A DNA stretch of 64,000 nt from Streptacidiphilus rugosus AM-16 (GTDB lineage Bacteria > Actinomycetota > Actinomycetes > Streptomycetales > Streptomycetaceae): NCBI RefSeq assembly GCF_000744655.1, contig NZ_JQMJ01000004.1, positions 6,899,698-6,963,697 of the forward strand, in the 5' to 3' direction. The translations under genes were made by a program, and so were the position numbers. Shown here in pieces: positions 34,079 through 43,340 of the stretch. Below the pieces are notes generated by a model that had not been told where the DNA came from, did no database searches, and saw only the letters and a program-made list of their open reading frames with translations. Position 1 is the first letter of the stretch; each line of letters starts with the position of its first letter.

Positions 34079-34233
34079 GGTATAGGGTTTCCGGTCTGCC
34101 GCCTCCCTGGGACGCACGTGGGGAGGCGCCGCCCGGACGGCAACCGGGCGGCTCTCAAATTCCACCGCAGACCTTTTGAGACCGCTGCGCGCCGGGCACC
34201 CCCCGGTCCTCGCGCAGCCGGGAAGGCTTCTTC
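34079..34233 (+). promoter_or_regulatory. Promoter and four-hairpin leader of the HelD-like helicase gene
   Basis: A -10-like TATAGG (34081-34086) is followed by a leader of about 140 nt that folds into four successive stems: 34101-34107/34121-34127 (GCCTCCC/GGGAGGC), 34128-34136/34144-34152 (GCCGCCCGG/CCGGGCGGC), 34153-34159/34175-34181 (TCTCAAA/TTTGAGA), and 34184-34191/34211-34218 (GCTGCGCG/CGCGCAGC) with an inner CCGGG/CCCGG. The last stem ends just before the GGGAAGG ribosome site. I found no rifamycin-associated element here. Confidence 0.55.
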
Positions 34234-36366
34234 GTGCCTGCGCACTCCCCTGCAACCGCCAATCCCCTCGACCGCGAGCGTGCTCACCTCGCCTCCTCCC
34301 GCGCCGCGCTGCGCGCCATGCGCGAGGACGTCCAGGCGCTCGACATCCGCGACGTCACCGGCAACTGGGTCAACGCCGCGATCCTCGCCCGCGAGATCGA
34401 CGACCGGATCAAGGCCCTGGCCGACCTCGCCGACACCCCGCTCTTCTTCGGCCGGCTCGACTTCCTCCACGCCCCCGGCGCGGACCTGGCCGAGGGCAGC
34501 GAGGGCGAGCGGTTCTACATCGGCCGCCGCCACGTCCACGACCACGACGGCGATCCGATGGTCATCGACTGGCGCGCGCCGGTCTCCCAGTCGTTCTACC
34601 GCGCCAGCAAGAAGGACCCGCTGGACGTCGGCCTGCGCCGCCGTTTCGGCTACACCGGCGGCGAACTCACCGCCTACGAGGACGAACACCTCACCGACCC
34701 CGAGGAGCAGACGGGCACGAGCGCGCTGCTCGCCGCCGAGATCGAGCGCCCCCGCGTCGGCCCGATGCGCGACATCGTCGCGACGATCCAGCCCGAGCAG
34801 GACGAGATCGTCCGCGCCGACGTGCACGGCACCGTCTGCGTCCAGGGCGCCCCCGGCACCGGGAAGACGGCCGTCGGCCTGCACCGTGTCGCCTACCTGC
34901 TCTATGCCCACCGCGAGCGGCTGGCCCGCACCGGCACGCTGGTCGTCGGCCCGAACCGCTCCTTCCTGCAGTACATCGAGCAGGTGCTGCCCGCCCTCGG
35001 CGAGCTCGACGTCGCGCAGGCGACGGTCGAGGAACTGGTCGCGCACGTGCCGCTGCGCGGGCAGGACAGCCCGGAGGCGGCCGGCCTCAAGGGCGACGCC
35101 CGGATGGCCGAGGTGCTGCGACGGGCGGTGCGTTCCGGCATCACGATGCCGACGGAGGGCTGCGTCGTGGTGCGCGGCTCGCGTCGCTGGCGCGTCGCCT
35201 CCTACGAACTGGAGGAGATCGTCCGGGAACTGATGAACCGTGATATCCGCTACGGCGCGGCGCAGGCGGCCCTTCCGCAGCGGATCGCGCACGCCGTCCT
35301 GGTGAAGATGGAGCAGGCGAGCGAGGCCCCCGACGACCGCGTCCAGGACGCCGTCGCGCGCAGCGCCTCCGTCAAGGCGACGGCCAAGGCGCTGTGGCCG
35401 CCGGTGGATCCGGCGAAGCTGGTGCTGCGCCTGCTCTCGGACCCGGAGTTCCTGGCACGGTGCGCGGAGGGGCTGCTCACGCCGGAGGAGCAGGCGGTCG
35501 TGCTCTGGCCCAGGCCCGGGCGCAGCGTGAAGACGGCGGCGTGGACGCCCGCCGACGCGGTGCTGGTCGACGAGGCGCGGGACCTGGTCGAGCGGACGCC
35601 CTCGCTCGGTCACGTGGTGCTGGACGAGGCGCAGGACCTCTCCCCGATGCAGTACCGGGCGGTCGGCCGCCGCTGCACCACGGGCTCGGCGACGGTGCTC
35701 GGCGACATCGCCCAGGGCACGACGCCCTGGTCCACGGACACCTGGGCGACGGCCCTGGAGCACCTGGGCAAGCCCGGCTCCCGCGTCGAGGAGCTGACGA
35801 CGGGCTTCCGCGTGCCCGGCGAGGTCATCGAGTACGCCTCGCTGCTGCTTCCGGAGATCGCACCGGACCTCGCCCCGGCCACCTCGATCCGCGACACTGC
35901 CGACTCGCTCGCGATCCGGCGCGTGGCCCCGGTGACCGGCGCGACCGGTGCGGAGGACGCGTCGGCGCTCGACGCGGCCTGCGCGCTGGCCCCGGCGACG
36001 CCGCCGGCGCTGACGGACGCCGTCGTGGAGGCCTGTGTCGCGGCGCTCGGGCACGAGGGCTCCACCGGCCTGATCGCGGCGGACGCGCGGATTCCCGTGC
36101 TGGCCGCCGCGCTGGAGGCGGCGGGCCTGCCCTTCCTCGACCCCGGCTCGGAGACCTCCGCGGACGCCCGACTGACCCTCGTCCCCGCGTCGCTGGCCAA
36201 GGGCCTGGAGTACGACTACGTGGTCCTGGACGAGCCCGCCGCGATCGTGGACGGCGAGGCCGACCTCCGCACCGGGCTCCGCCGCCTCTACGTCTGCCTC
36301 ACCCGCGCCGTCTCCGGCCTCACCGTCCTCCACGCCCGCCCCCTCCCCGAGGCGCTGGCCCTCTGA
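34234..36366 (+). CDS. HelD/HelR-like UvrD-family ATPase (RNA polymerase recycling type)
   Basis: A 710-residue superfamily 1 ATPase. Walker A is QGAPGTGKTAVGLHRVAYLL (about 204-223), preceded by IVATIQPEQDEIVR, the Q-motif that marks HelD proteins. Walker B is VVLDEAQDLSPMQYR (about 461-475), then ATVLGDIAQGTTPW, TTGFRVPGEVIEYA, and the C-terminal RLYVCLTRAVSGLTVLH. The N-terminus has the HelD coiled coil and IDWRAPVSQSFYRA. Such proteins pull RNA polymerase off DNA, and HelR gives rifamycin tolerance in streptomycetes. GTG at 34234 follows GGGAAGG and a structured leader. UvrD-type repair is a less likely alternative. Confidence 0.88.
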   Translation: MPAHSPATANPLDRERAHLASSRAALRAMREDVQALDIRDVTGNWVNAAILAREIDDRIKALADLADTPLFFGRLDFLHAPGADLAEGSEGERFYIGRRHVHDHDGDPMVIDWRAPVSQSFYRASKKDPLDVGLRRRFGYTGGELTAYEDEHLTDPEEQTGTSALLAAEIERPRVGPMRDIVATIQPEQDEIVRADVHGTVCVQGAPGTGKTAVGLHRVAYLLYAHRERLARTGTLVVGPNRSFLQYIEQVLPALGELDVAQATVEELVAHVPLRGQDSPEAAGLKGDARMAEVLRRAVRSGITMPTEGCVVVRGSRRWRVASYELEEIVRELMNRDIRYGAAQAALPQRIAHAVLVKMEQASEAPDDRVQDAVARSASVKATAKALWPPVDPAKLVLRLLSDPEFLARCAEGLLTPEEQAVVLWPRPGRSVKTAAWTPADAVLVDEARDLVERTPSLGHVVLDEAQDLSPMQYRAVGRRCTTGSATVLGDIAQGTTPWSTDTWATALEHLGKPGSRVEELTTGFRVPGEVIEYASLLLPEIAPDLAPATSIRDTADSLAIRRVAPVTGATGAEDASALDAACALAPATPPALTDAVVEACVAALGHEGSTGLIAADARIPVLAAALEAAGLPFLDPGSETSADARLTLVPASLAKGLEYDYVVLDEPAAIVDGEADLRTGLRRLYVCLTRAVSGLTVLHARPLPEALAL

Positions 36367-36754
36367 GGCTCCGGGCCGCCAGGGCCTTCAGCCGCCGACA
36401 GCGGGGAATCGCCTCGCAGTCCGGCCACAGGCTGCAGCCGCCTTCGGAGGCCCCACCGTGACCGGACTCCCTGGAGACCGAAAGGCCGCGGACCGGCCAG
36501 GGGCTGGGACTGGGGCTGGGACTGAAGCCCGAGGTCGGGGGCGAGGGGAGAAGTGAAGCCCGAGACGCAGACCAGGAATTCGGCCGGCGCCAAGCGCCGA
36601 AGCCGAAGGCCCGAAGCTTGGCCTTGAGCCGAACCGAAGGCCGGGCCGGGGCCCGGCCCGGCCCGAGTTCGGACGCCGAGGGGCGCCCCAGTCGGAGACG
36701 GCCCAGCCCTGGCCCCGGGCTCGGGGCCCGGCGGCCTGGGCTCGGCGCCGGGGG
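36367..36754. other. Gene-free, low-complexity GC-rich spacer
   Basis: 388 bp between the convergent HelD-like and NmrA-like genes. It holds short imperfect tandem repeats such as GGGGCTGGGACT twice (36503-36530), GCCGAAG-type repeats near 36590-36640, and self-complementary GGCC/CCGG runs (36640-36670) that could fold as a terminator. Frames crossing it are not gene-like. I see no homology to the dispersed hairpin family. Confidence 0.5.
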
Positions 36755-37600
36755 TCAGCGGAAGGCAGCGAGATGGCGGGCGGCCCAGTCGCCGAAAGAC
36801 TGGGCCGGGCGGCCGAGGACCTGTTCGATGTCGCGGGCGGTCGCCTGCTCGGCCGGGAGTGGGCGACCGAGGATGTCGAGGGTGCCGCCGACGAGCTCCT
36901 GCGGCATGAACCGGGCCAGGTGCTCGGCGGCCTGCGCCTCGGAGAGCTCCACGAACGCGACCGGCTCGCCCAGGGCCGCGGAGAGCGCCGCGGCCTGGCC
37001 GCGGGGGCTGATCGCCTCCGGGCCGGTGAGCTCGTAGGTCCGCCCCGCGTGGCCGCCGCCGCGGAGTGCGGCGGCGGCGACCTCGGCGATGTCCGCCGGA
37101 TCGACGACGGGCAGCGCCACGTCCCCGAACGGCGCGAGGACGGTGCGCGTCGCACGCACCGACTCGGCCCAGGCGAAGGCGTTGGAGGCGAAACCGGCGG
37201 GACGCAGGACGGTGAAGTCCACACCGGAGGCGCGGACCGCCGCTTCGAACTCCCTGAGCCTGGCATGCGAGGGGGCGTCCGGGCGGGTGGCGTTGATCTG
37301 CGAGGAGAGCAGGACGACCCGCTTCACCGCGGCCTGCTCCACCACGTCCAGCAGCGCCTGCGGGCTCTCGCCGCGGCCGTTCAGCTCCCCTCCGAGCAGG
37401 ACGAACAGGGCGTCGGCGCCCTCCAGGACCGGCCGCATGCTCGCCGCCTCCCCGAGATCCGCCCGGGCATGGCGCACTCCGGCGGGGAACCCGGCCGGTC
37501 GCGACTGCCGCGAGACGGCCACGACCTCCTCCCCCGCCTCGGCCAGCAGCGGCACCAGCGTCCGCCCGACGTTGCCGGTCGCACCCGTGACCACGATCAT
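36755..37600 (-). CDS. NmrA-like NAD(P)-binding SDR (quinone oxidoreductase type)
   Basis: A 281-residue atypical short-chain dehydrogenase. The dinucleotide loop is IVVTGATGNVGRTLVPLLAE at the very start. Later segments VKRVVLLSSQINA, FTVLRPAGFASNAFAWAESV and PVVDPADIAEVAAAALR fit NmrA/QorB-like proteins. GGGAGA precedes the ATG at 37600. It is divergent from a TetR regulator with an operator-like palindrome between them, so it is very likely repressed by that regulator. Its substrate may be a quinone or xenobiotic, by family analogy. Confidence 0.87.
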   Translation of the reverse strand: MIVVTGATGNVGRTLVPLLAEAGEEVVAVSRQSRPAGFPAGVRHARADLGEAASMRPVLEGADALFVLLGGELNGRGESPQALLDVVEQAAVKRVVLLSSQINATRPDAPSHARLREFEAAVRASGVDFTVLRPAGFASNAFAWAESVRATRTVLAPFGDVALPVVDPADIAEVAAAALRGGGHAGRTYELTGPEAISPRGQAAALSAALGEPVAFVELSEAQAAEHLARFMPQELVGGTLDILGRPLPAEQATARDIEQVLGRPAQSFGDWAARHLAAFR

Positions 37601-37617
37601 GACGATCTCCCGAGAAA

Positions 37618-37637
37618 TAAGTTAGTTGGCTGACTTA
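37618..37637. promoter_or_regulatory. Probable TetR operator
   Basis: TAAGTTAG-TTGG-CTGACTTA: 20-bp palindrome with 7 of 8 arm pairs. A related half-pattern recurs at the TetR start (TTGGGTGACTGACTCAG). It lies 17 bp before the SDR gene and 47 bp before tetR. Confidence 0.6.
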
Positions 37638-37671
37638 GAGAGACCGTAGCACGGCGAAGCGGGGCGCTGTC

Positions 37672-37677
37672 TATAGT
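37672..37677 (+). promoter_or_regulatory. Leaderless -10 element for tetR (TATAGT)
   Basis: TATAGT ends 7 nt before the GTG at 37685; no ribosome site is present. Confidence 0.6.
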
Positions 37678-37684
37678 TGGTTGG

Positions 37685-38269
37685 GTGACTGACTCAGTTA
37701 AGCCGCGGGGAACCCGGGCCGCGGACAAGCGCCGACGCCTCACCTCGGCGGCGGCCACGGTCCTGCACGAGCAGGGCGTCGAACGGACCACGCTCGCCGA
37801 CATCGCGCGGGTGGCCGAGGTCCCGGTCGGGAACGTCTACTACTACTTCAAGACCAAGGACGAGCTGGTCCAGGCCGCCCTGTCGGAGCACCGCGCCCAC
37901 CTGGACGAGCTCACCGGCGCGCTGGACGGGCTGCCCGACCCGCGCGAACGCCTGAAGGGGCTGATCGACGCCTGGGTCTCCCAGCGCGACACGGCCGCCC
38001 GCTTCGGGTGCCCCACCGGCACCCTCGCGGCGGAACTCGACAAGCGGCCCGAAGGCGGCCTGGACGCGGAGGCCGCCGCGGTGATCCGCAGACTCCTCGA
38101 CTGGGCCGCCCGGCAGTTCCGCGCGCTCGACCTGCCGGACGCGGAGGACCTCGCGCTGACCCTCGTCTGCGGGTACCAGGGCATGTCCCTGCTGGCGAAC
38201 GCCCTGCGCGACCCGGAGGTCATGACCCGCGAGGGCGCGCGCCTGCGCCGCTGGCTCGACTCGCTCTGA
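37685..38269 (+). CDS. TetR-family repressor
   Basis: A 194-residue regulator. The N-terminal HTH reads AATVLHEQGVERTTLADIAR and VAEVPVGNVYYYFKTKDELV (about 23-62). The ligand domain includes DAWVSQRDTAARFGCPTGTL and LVCGYQGMSLLANALRDPEV, as in regulators of oxidoreductases. The GTG start at 37685 follows a TATAGT hexamer by 7 nt. It is divergent from the NmrA-like gene, its likely target, and probably represses itself through the palindrome between them. Confidence 0.92.
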   Translation: MTDSVKPRGTRAADKRRRLTSAAATVLHEQGVERTTLADIARVAEVPVGNVYYYFKTKDELVQAALSEHRAHLDELTGALDGLPDPRERLKGLIDAWVSQRDTAARFGCPTGTLAAELDKRPEGGLDAEAAAVIRRLLDWAARQFRALDLPDAEDLALTLVCGYQGMSLLANALRDPEVMTREGARLRRWLDSL

Positions 38270-38286
38270 GGGGAACCGGCCGAGGA

Positions 38287-38991
38287 CTACGCCGCGAGGG
38301 GCGCGGCGTCGAGCAGCCGACGCCACTGCTGGACGCGACCGGCGTCCAGCGGGCTGTTCCAGCCCGCCTCGCGGACCATGGTGCCGACGTGGAAGCCGTC
38401 GATGCCCGCGGCGCGCAGCCGCGGGACGTGCTCGGTCTTGAGGCCGCCGCCGACCAGGATCCGCGGGCCGTATCCCGGCTTGCCCGACCGCGCCACCTCG
38501 TCCTCGAGGACGTCCATCCCGGCGACCACGCCGGCCGCCGAACCGGCGGTCAGCACGGTATCCAGGCCGGGCAGCCCGTCGATCGCCGCACGGACCTCGT
38601 CACGGGAGACCGCGTTGTCGAGCGCGCGGTGGAAGGTCCACCGGCAGCCGGGGATCGCCTGCAGCACGGTCCGCACGGTCGGCAGGTCGACCGAACCGTC
38701 AGGGGTCAGGAAGCCCAGGACGAACTCGTCCGCGCCTTCCGCGCGCAGCGCCTCCGCGCGGGCGCAGAGCGCGTCGACGTCGCGCACCAGGAAGCCGTCG
38801 CCGTCCCGCAGCATCACCCGGAGTGGCACGTGGACCGCCGCGCGGATCCGGGCGAACTCGGCGAGGTCGGGTGTCAGCCCGTCGGCCGCCATGTCGGTGC
38901 ACAGTTCGAGGCGGTCGGCCCCGCCCGCGGCCGCCGCTACGGCGTCCTCCGCGGATGTAGCGATGACCTCGAAAATCGCCCGATCACTCAC
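38287..38991 (-). CDS. cutC: CutC family protein
   Basis: A 234-residue TIM-barrel protein of the CutC family. FEVIATSAEDAVAAAAGGAD, RLELCTDMAADGLTPDL, VMLRDGDGFLVRD, EFVLGFLTPDGSVD, FHRALDNA and PRILVGGGLKTEHVPRLRAAG match the family throughout. CutC was linked to copper handling in enterobacteria, but the biochemical role is unsettled; amino-sugar or carbohydrate links have been suggested. GGAAGGG precedes the GTG at 38991. A DasR-like site lies in the divergent promoter region shared with the HD-domain gene. Confidence 0.92.
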   Translation of the reverse strand: MSDRAIFEVIATSAEDAVAAAAGGADRLELCTDMAADGLTPDLAEFARIRAAVHVPLRVMLRDGDGFLVRDVDALCARAEALRAEGADEFVLGFLTPDGSVDLPTVRTVLQAIPGCRWTFHRALDNAVSRDEVRAAIDGLPGLDTVLTAGSAAGVVAGMDVLEDEVARSGKPGYGPRILVGGGLKTEHVPRLRAAGIDGFHVGTMVREAGWNSPLDAGRVQQWRRLLDAAPLAA

Positions 38992-39027
38992 AGTGCAGCC
39001 CTTCCGTTCCGCGCCCAGCCTTCGTCA

Positions 39028-39043
39028 ACAGGTCTAGTCCAAT
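39028..39043. promoter_or_regulatory. DasR-like site (dre) between cutC and the HD gene
   Basis: ACAGGTCTAGTCCAAT matches the Streptomyces dre consensus ACTGGTCTAGACCACT at 13 of 16 positions. It lies 37 bp before cutC and 89 bp before the HD-domain gene. Confidence 0.55.
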
Positions 39044-39131
39044 ACAGCCTAGTTGCTCAGGAGCACGAAACGCACCCCCGTGGTTGGCGCGAAGACCGCG
39101 CGGGCGCTCCCGTCCGTACCACAATGGCTGT

Positions 39132-39797
39132 ATGCCCCAGCCGTCGCATCCCGACCAAGCCCTCGCCGATGCCCTGCTGTCCCGCTGGACCGCGCTCTTC
39201 GCCACGCCCGAGGCGGAGCCGTACGGCGAGCAGCTGATCCGCCGCTGGTCGGAGCCGCAACGCAGGTATCACACCCTGCGTCATCTCGCCGCGACCCTCT
39301 CCGTCGTCGACCGGCTCGCCGCGCACGCGGAGGACGCCGACCTGGTCCGCCTGGGCGCCTGGTTCCACGACGCCGTCTACGCCCCGGACCGCACCGAGAA
39401 CGAGGAGCGCAGCGCCCGCCTGGCCGAGCGGGTCCTGCCCGAGCTCGGCGTCTCCGACGAGGCCGTCGCCGAGGTGGCCCGCCTGGTCCGGCTGACCGCC
39501 GACCACGACCCCGCCGCCGGCGACCGCAACGGCGAGGTCCTGTGCGACGCCGACCTCGCGGTGCTCGGCGCGCCGCCGGAGATCTACGCCAGCTACGCGG
39601 CGGCGGTGCGCGCCGAGTACGCCTTCGTGCCGGACGACGAGTTCCGCGCGGGCCGCACCGCGATCCTCGAACAGCTGCTCGCCCTGCCGGCGCTCTACCG
39701 CACGCAGGCGGGTCAGTCCGCGTACGGGGAGAGAGCGGTCGCGAACATGCGTACCGAGCTGGCGCGGTTGCGCGATAAGGTGCCGCCCATCGCATGA
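39132..39797 (+). CDS. HD-domain metal-dependent phosphohydrolase-like protein
   Basis: A 221-residue protein of the predicted HD-superfamily group. The metal motif reads RYHTLRHLAATL (His) and GAWFHDAVYAPDRTENEERS (HD at about 74-75), with a second acidic segment LTADHDPAAGDRNGEVLCDADL. These proteins are usually annotated as predicted metal-dependent HD hydrolases of unknown substrate. The ATG at 39132 follows a CACAAT hexamer by 6 nt, a relaxed form of the leaderless pattern; the upstream GTG-rich extension is not favoured. Confidence 0.87.
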   Translation: MPQPSHPDQALADALLSRWTALFATPEAEPYGEQLIRRWSEPQRRYHTLRHLAATLSVVDRLAAHAEDADLVRLGAWFHDAVYAPDRTENEERSARLAERVLPELGVSDEAVAEVARLVRLTADHDPAAGDRNGEVLCDADLAVLGAPPEIYASYAAAVRAEYAFVPDDEFRAGRTAILEQLLALPALYRTQAGQSAYGERAVANMRTELARLRDKVPPIA

Positions 39798-39815
39798 CTC
39801 GACCGGGTGGGGCGC

Positions 39816-40277
39816 ATGGATATCGAGGCCGATTTCGAGTACGCGCGCGGCGAGCTGCGCAGCCACTGGCTGCGCACCCGCGCCTGGGTCCACGCGCTGT
39901 GGCTGTCGCTCGGGCTGGCCGGCCTGGTGATCGCGCTGGCCTCGCATCCCGTCTCCGCCTCGCACGGATTCCTGGCCGCGCTCTCCCTGCTGCTGCTCGG
40001 CACGCACGGCCAGTCGCTGGAGCGGCGCCTGCGACAGCTGAACACCAGCACCGAGCTGTCGCTGCGGTTCACCGACGTCGGCCTGTCCTGGCGGAACCAG
40101 TTCGTCTCCCACCAGGTCCGCTGGCCGGCGGTGCGCCGGGTCCGGCGGAGCCGCGGCTGGCTGGTCTTCGAGGGCACCCGGGGCGTGGACGACGTGGTCT
40201 TTCCCGCACGGGCCCTGAGCGAGGTCCAGATCGAGGAACTCACGAAGTGGCTGACCGCGCAGAAACTCATGCGCTGA
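39816..40277 (+). CDS. YcxB-like membrane protein
   Basis: A 153-residue protein with two membrane segments (about 27-43 LWLSLGLAGLVIALAS and 52-66 FLAALSLLLLGTHG) followed by a YcxB-C-like domain: LSLRFTDVGLSWRNQFVSHQ, VRWPAVRRVRRSRGWLVFEG and DVVFPARALSEVQIEELTKW. The ATG at 39816 is preferred to a GTG 9 nt earlier. It follows the HD gene by 18 bp, probably in one transcript. Function unknown. A degenerate hairpin repeat starts at its 3' end. Confidence 0.78.
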   Translation: MDIEADFEYARGELRSHWLRTRAWVHALWLSLGLAGLVIALASHPVSASHGFLAALSLLLLGTHGQSLERRLRQLNTSTELSLRFTDVGLSWRNQFVSHQVRWPAVRRVRRSRGWLVFEGTRGVDDVVFPARALSEVQIEELTKWLTAQKLMR

Positions 40278-40280
40278 TCC

Positions 40281-40410
40281 CCTCCGGGCGCGGGTCTCCG
40301 CTCGATTCACTGCGTGCGCGACAGGCCGCCCATGAGCAGGTGGCCTCCGACGCGCGAGGCCGTCCGCATTCCGTCGTTATTCGCGCAGTTCCTCGCGCCC
40401 CCGGAGGGCT
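40281..40410. repeat. Dispersed hairpin repeat, locus 6 (degenerate), overlapping a gene 3' end
   Basis: Between convergent genes. The right arm CGCGCAGTTCCTCGCGCCCC (40384-40403) is well kept; the left side is worn (CGGGCGCGGGTCTCC). The arm lies inside the last codons of the DUF4031 gene and supplies its stop. Confidence 0.7.
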
Positions 40411-40658
40411 TTCCTGCGGCGGAGACCCGCCCCCGTGAGCCGTGCGACGATCTCCCTGCTGCGGACCGGCGTCGCACCCAACTCGACCGCCGCCGCGTAC
40501 AGCCGTTCCGGCACGTCGTAGTGGTCGCCGTCGAAACCTCGTTCGGGCACACCCAGGCGGCGCGCGAAGGCGTGCAGCTCGTCGAAGGACGCGTCCGAGA
40601 CCAGGTGCGACCAGAGGCGGCCGTGGCCGGGCCAGCTCGGGGGGTCGATGAGGATCAC
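40377..40658 (-). CDS. DUF4031 protein
   Basis: A 93-residue protein matching DUF4031: ILIDPPSWPGHGRLWSHLVS, DASFDELHAFARRLG, PERGFDGDHYDVPER and GATPVRSREIVARLTGAGLR. Its function is unknown. The GTG start overlaps the upstream gene's stop (GTGA), so translation is coupled. The last residues RGREELRE and the stop codon are written by the hairpin repeat itself, so the natural C-terminus may have been replaced when the repeat arrived. Confidence 0.85.
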   Translation of the reverse strand: MILIDPPSWPGHGRLWSHLVSDASFDELHAFARRLGVPERGFDGDHYDVPERLYAAAVELGATPVRSREIVARLTGAGLRRRKALRGREELRE

Positions 40659-41011
40659 GGGGTCAGCTCGCCGACCGCCGAGACCACGACGCCCTCCTTG
40701 CCGCAGACCCAGTGCGGGTCCGGGCCGAGCTCGGGCTCGACGCTCAGCGCGTGCGGGTCGCCGTCGGCCGCGCACACCGTGCAGAGGGGCCAGCGGCCCC
40801 AGCCCTCCAACAGGCCGTCCTGCACGTCCTGGGCGACCAGACCCAGGACGTAGTCCACCCCGTCCGGCCACTGCTCCACCCACCAGCGCCGCTGCGCGAT
40901 CGCGTCCTCCAGCAGCGAGACGACCGCGGCGTCCGCGACGTCCCGCGCGGTCAGATCCCGCACCAGCGCGCTCCGCGCGCCGTGCAGGGCCGTCTCCAGT
41001 GCGTTCTCCAT
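40655..41011 (-). CDS. Small protein with Cys pair, hypothetical
   Basis: A 118-residue protein I do not recognise. The N-terminal half is helical (NALETALHGARSALVRDLTA, AAVVSLLEDAIAQRRWWVEQ). The C-terminal half has CTVCAADGDPH and a later Cys-Gly-Lys (HWVCGKEG), suggestive of a small metal site. GGGAG lies about 10 nt before the ATG at 41011. It is coupled to the DUF4031 gene by a 4-nt overlap, so the two are probably functionally linked. In other streptomycetes such a pair is common near groEL. Confidence 0.75.
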   Translation of the reverse strand: MENALETALHGARSALVRDLTARDVADAAVVSLLEDAIAQRRWWVEQWPDGVDYVLGLVAQDVQDGLLEGWGRWPLCTVCAADGDPHALSVEPELGPDPHWVCGKEGVVVSAVGELTP

Positions 41012-41033
41012 AGCGTCCAGTCTCCCGCATGCC

Positions 41034-41255
41034 CCCAGGGGCGCGAGGCTCTCCTGACATGCGCCTCGGGCGCGGGAGCGCGACAGGTGACGACGGAGGG
41101 CTGTTGACACTGTCCAGGGGCGCGGGGCTGAGCCGACATGCGCCTCCGGCGCGTGGGCGCGACAAGCCACCCACGCAGGTGGAGCCCCGAAGGTTCAGGC
41201 CCATCCGCATGTCAGTGGTTTTTTGCGCAGTCCCCGCGCGCCTTGGGCACTGCCT
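41034..41255. repeat. Dispersed hairpin repeat, locus 7 (two worn units)
   Basis: Two successive units start CCAGGGGCGCG at 41035 and 41115, each with the GCGCCTCCGGCGCG-type accessory stem. The right arm (TTTTTTGCGCAGTCCCCGCG, 41219-41238) has lost pairing in places. It lies 3' of groEL on the minus strand. Confidence 0.75.
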
Positions 41256-41300
41256 GGTTTCTCGCCTGCGCGCCGCTCCCCTGACGGTGCCGCCAAAGGC

Positions 41301-41338
41301 CGAAGGACGGCCCACCCGGCAGGGTGGGCCGTCCTTCG
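41301..41338. terminator. Strong stem-loop terminator after groEL
   Basis: A perfect 17-bp stem (CGAAGGACGGCCCACCC and complement) with a GGCA loop, 32 bp after the groEL stop on the minus strand. Confidence 0.9.
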
Positions 41339-41369
41339 AACGTCAGGCAGGCTTTCCGATCCGTCAGGA

Positions 41370-42992
<1,623 letters not shown>

Positions 42993-43109
42993 GGAAGCGG
43001 TCCTCCTGGACAGACTGGCTGCTTCGGACCGCGCTGGCGCCCGCGACGGACGGCACCGGCCTTCGGCGGTTCCTTCCCGCCGCGCCCAGAGCCTCACCGA
43101 CTCGGCCCG

Positions 43110-43136
43110 TTGTCACTCTCTACCTCAGAGTGCTAA
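43110..43136. promoter_or_regulatory. CIRCE element 1 (HrcA operator)
   Basis: TTGTCACTC-N9-GAGTGCTAA: the right arm is perfect and the left arm matches 7 of 9 to TTAGCACTC-N9-GAGTGCTAA. It lies 118 bp before groEL. Confidence 0.85.
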
Positions 43137-43145
43137 CGCCAATGA

Positions 43146-43172
43146 TTAGCACTCGACCCCCCTGAGTGCAAG
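43146..43172. promoter_or_regulatory. CIRCE element 2 (HrcA operator)
   Basis: TTAGCACTC-N9-GAGTGCAAG: the left arm is perfect and the right arm matches 7 of 9. It starts 36 bp after the first element. Confidence 0.75.
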
Positions 43173-43209
43173 CGACTCAGCATGCGACTCAGTACGCAGC
43201 CCGACGGCA

Positions 43210-43243
43210 GAACGGCCCCCACCCGTGCGGGTGGGGGCCGTTC
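43210..43243. terminator. Stem-loop terminator after cspA
   Basis: A 15-bp stem (GAACGGCCCCCACCC and complement) with a GTGC loop, about 100 bp after the cspA stop on the minus strand and upstream of the groEL promoter region, insulating the two. Confidence 0.85.
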
Positions 43244-43340
43244 AGGAAGACCTGCGTGGATGCATCGTTTCGCCGGGATGAGCTGGAACGAGCTCTGCGG
43301 GTCCTGATTCAGTCAGCGGTCGCCGGCTGCCGTGGGTGCG

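Noticed and set aside
33670..34233. Rifamycin-associated element before the HelD-like gene
   Set aside because: I looked for the GGGGCTTGC-type inverted element and did not find it; only the four other stems are present.
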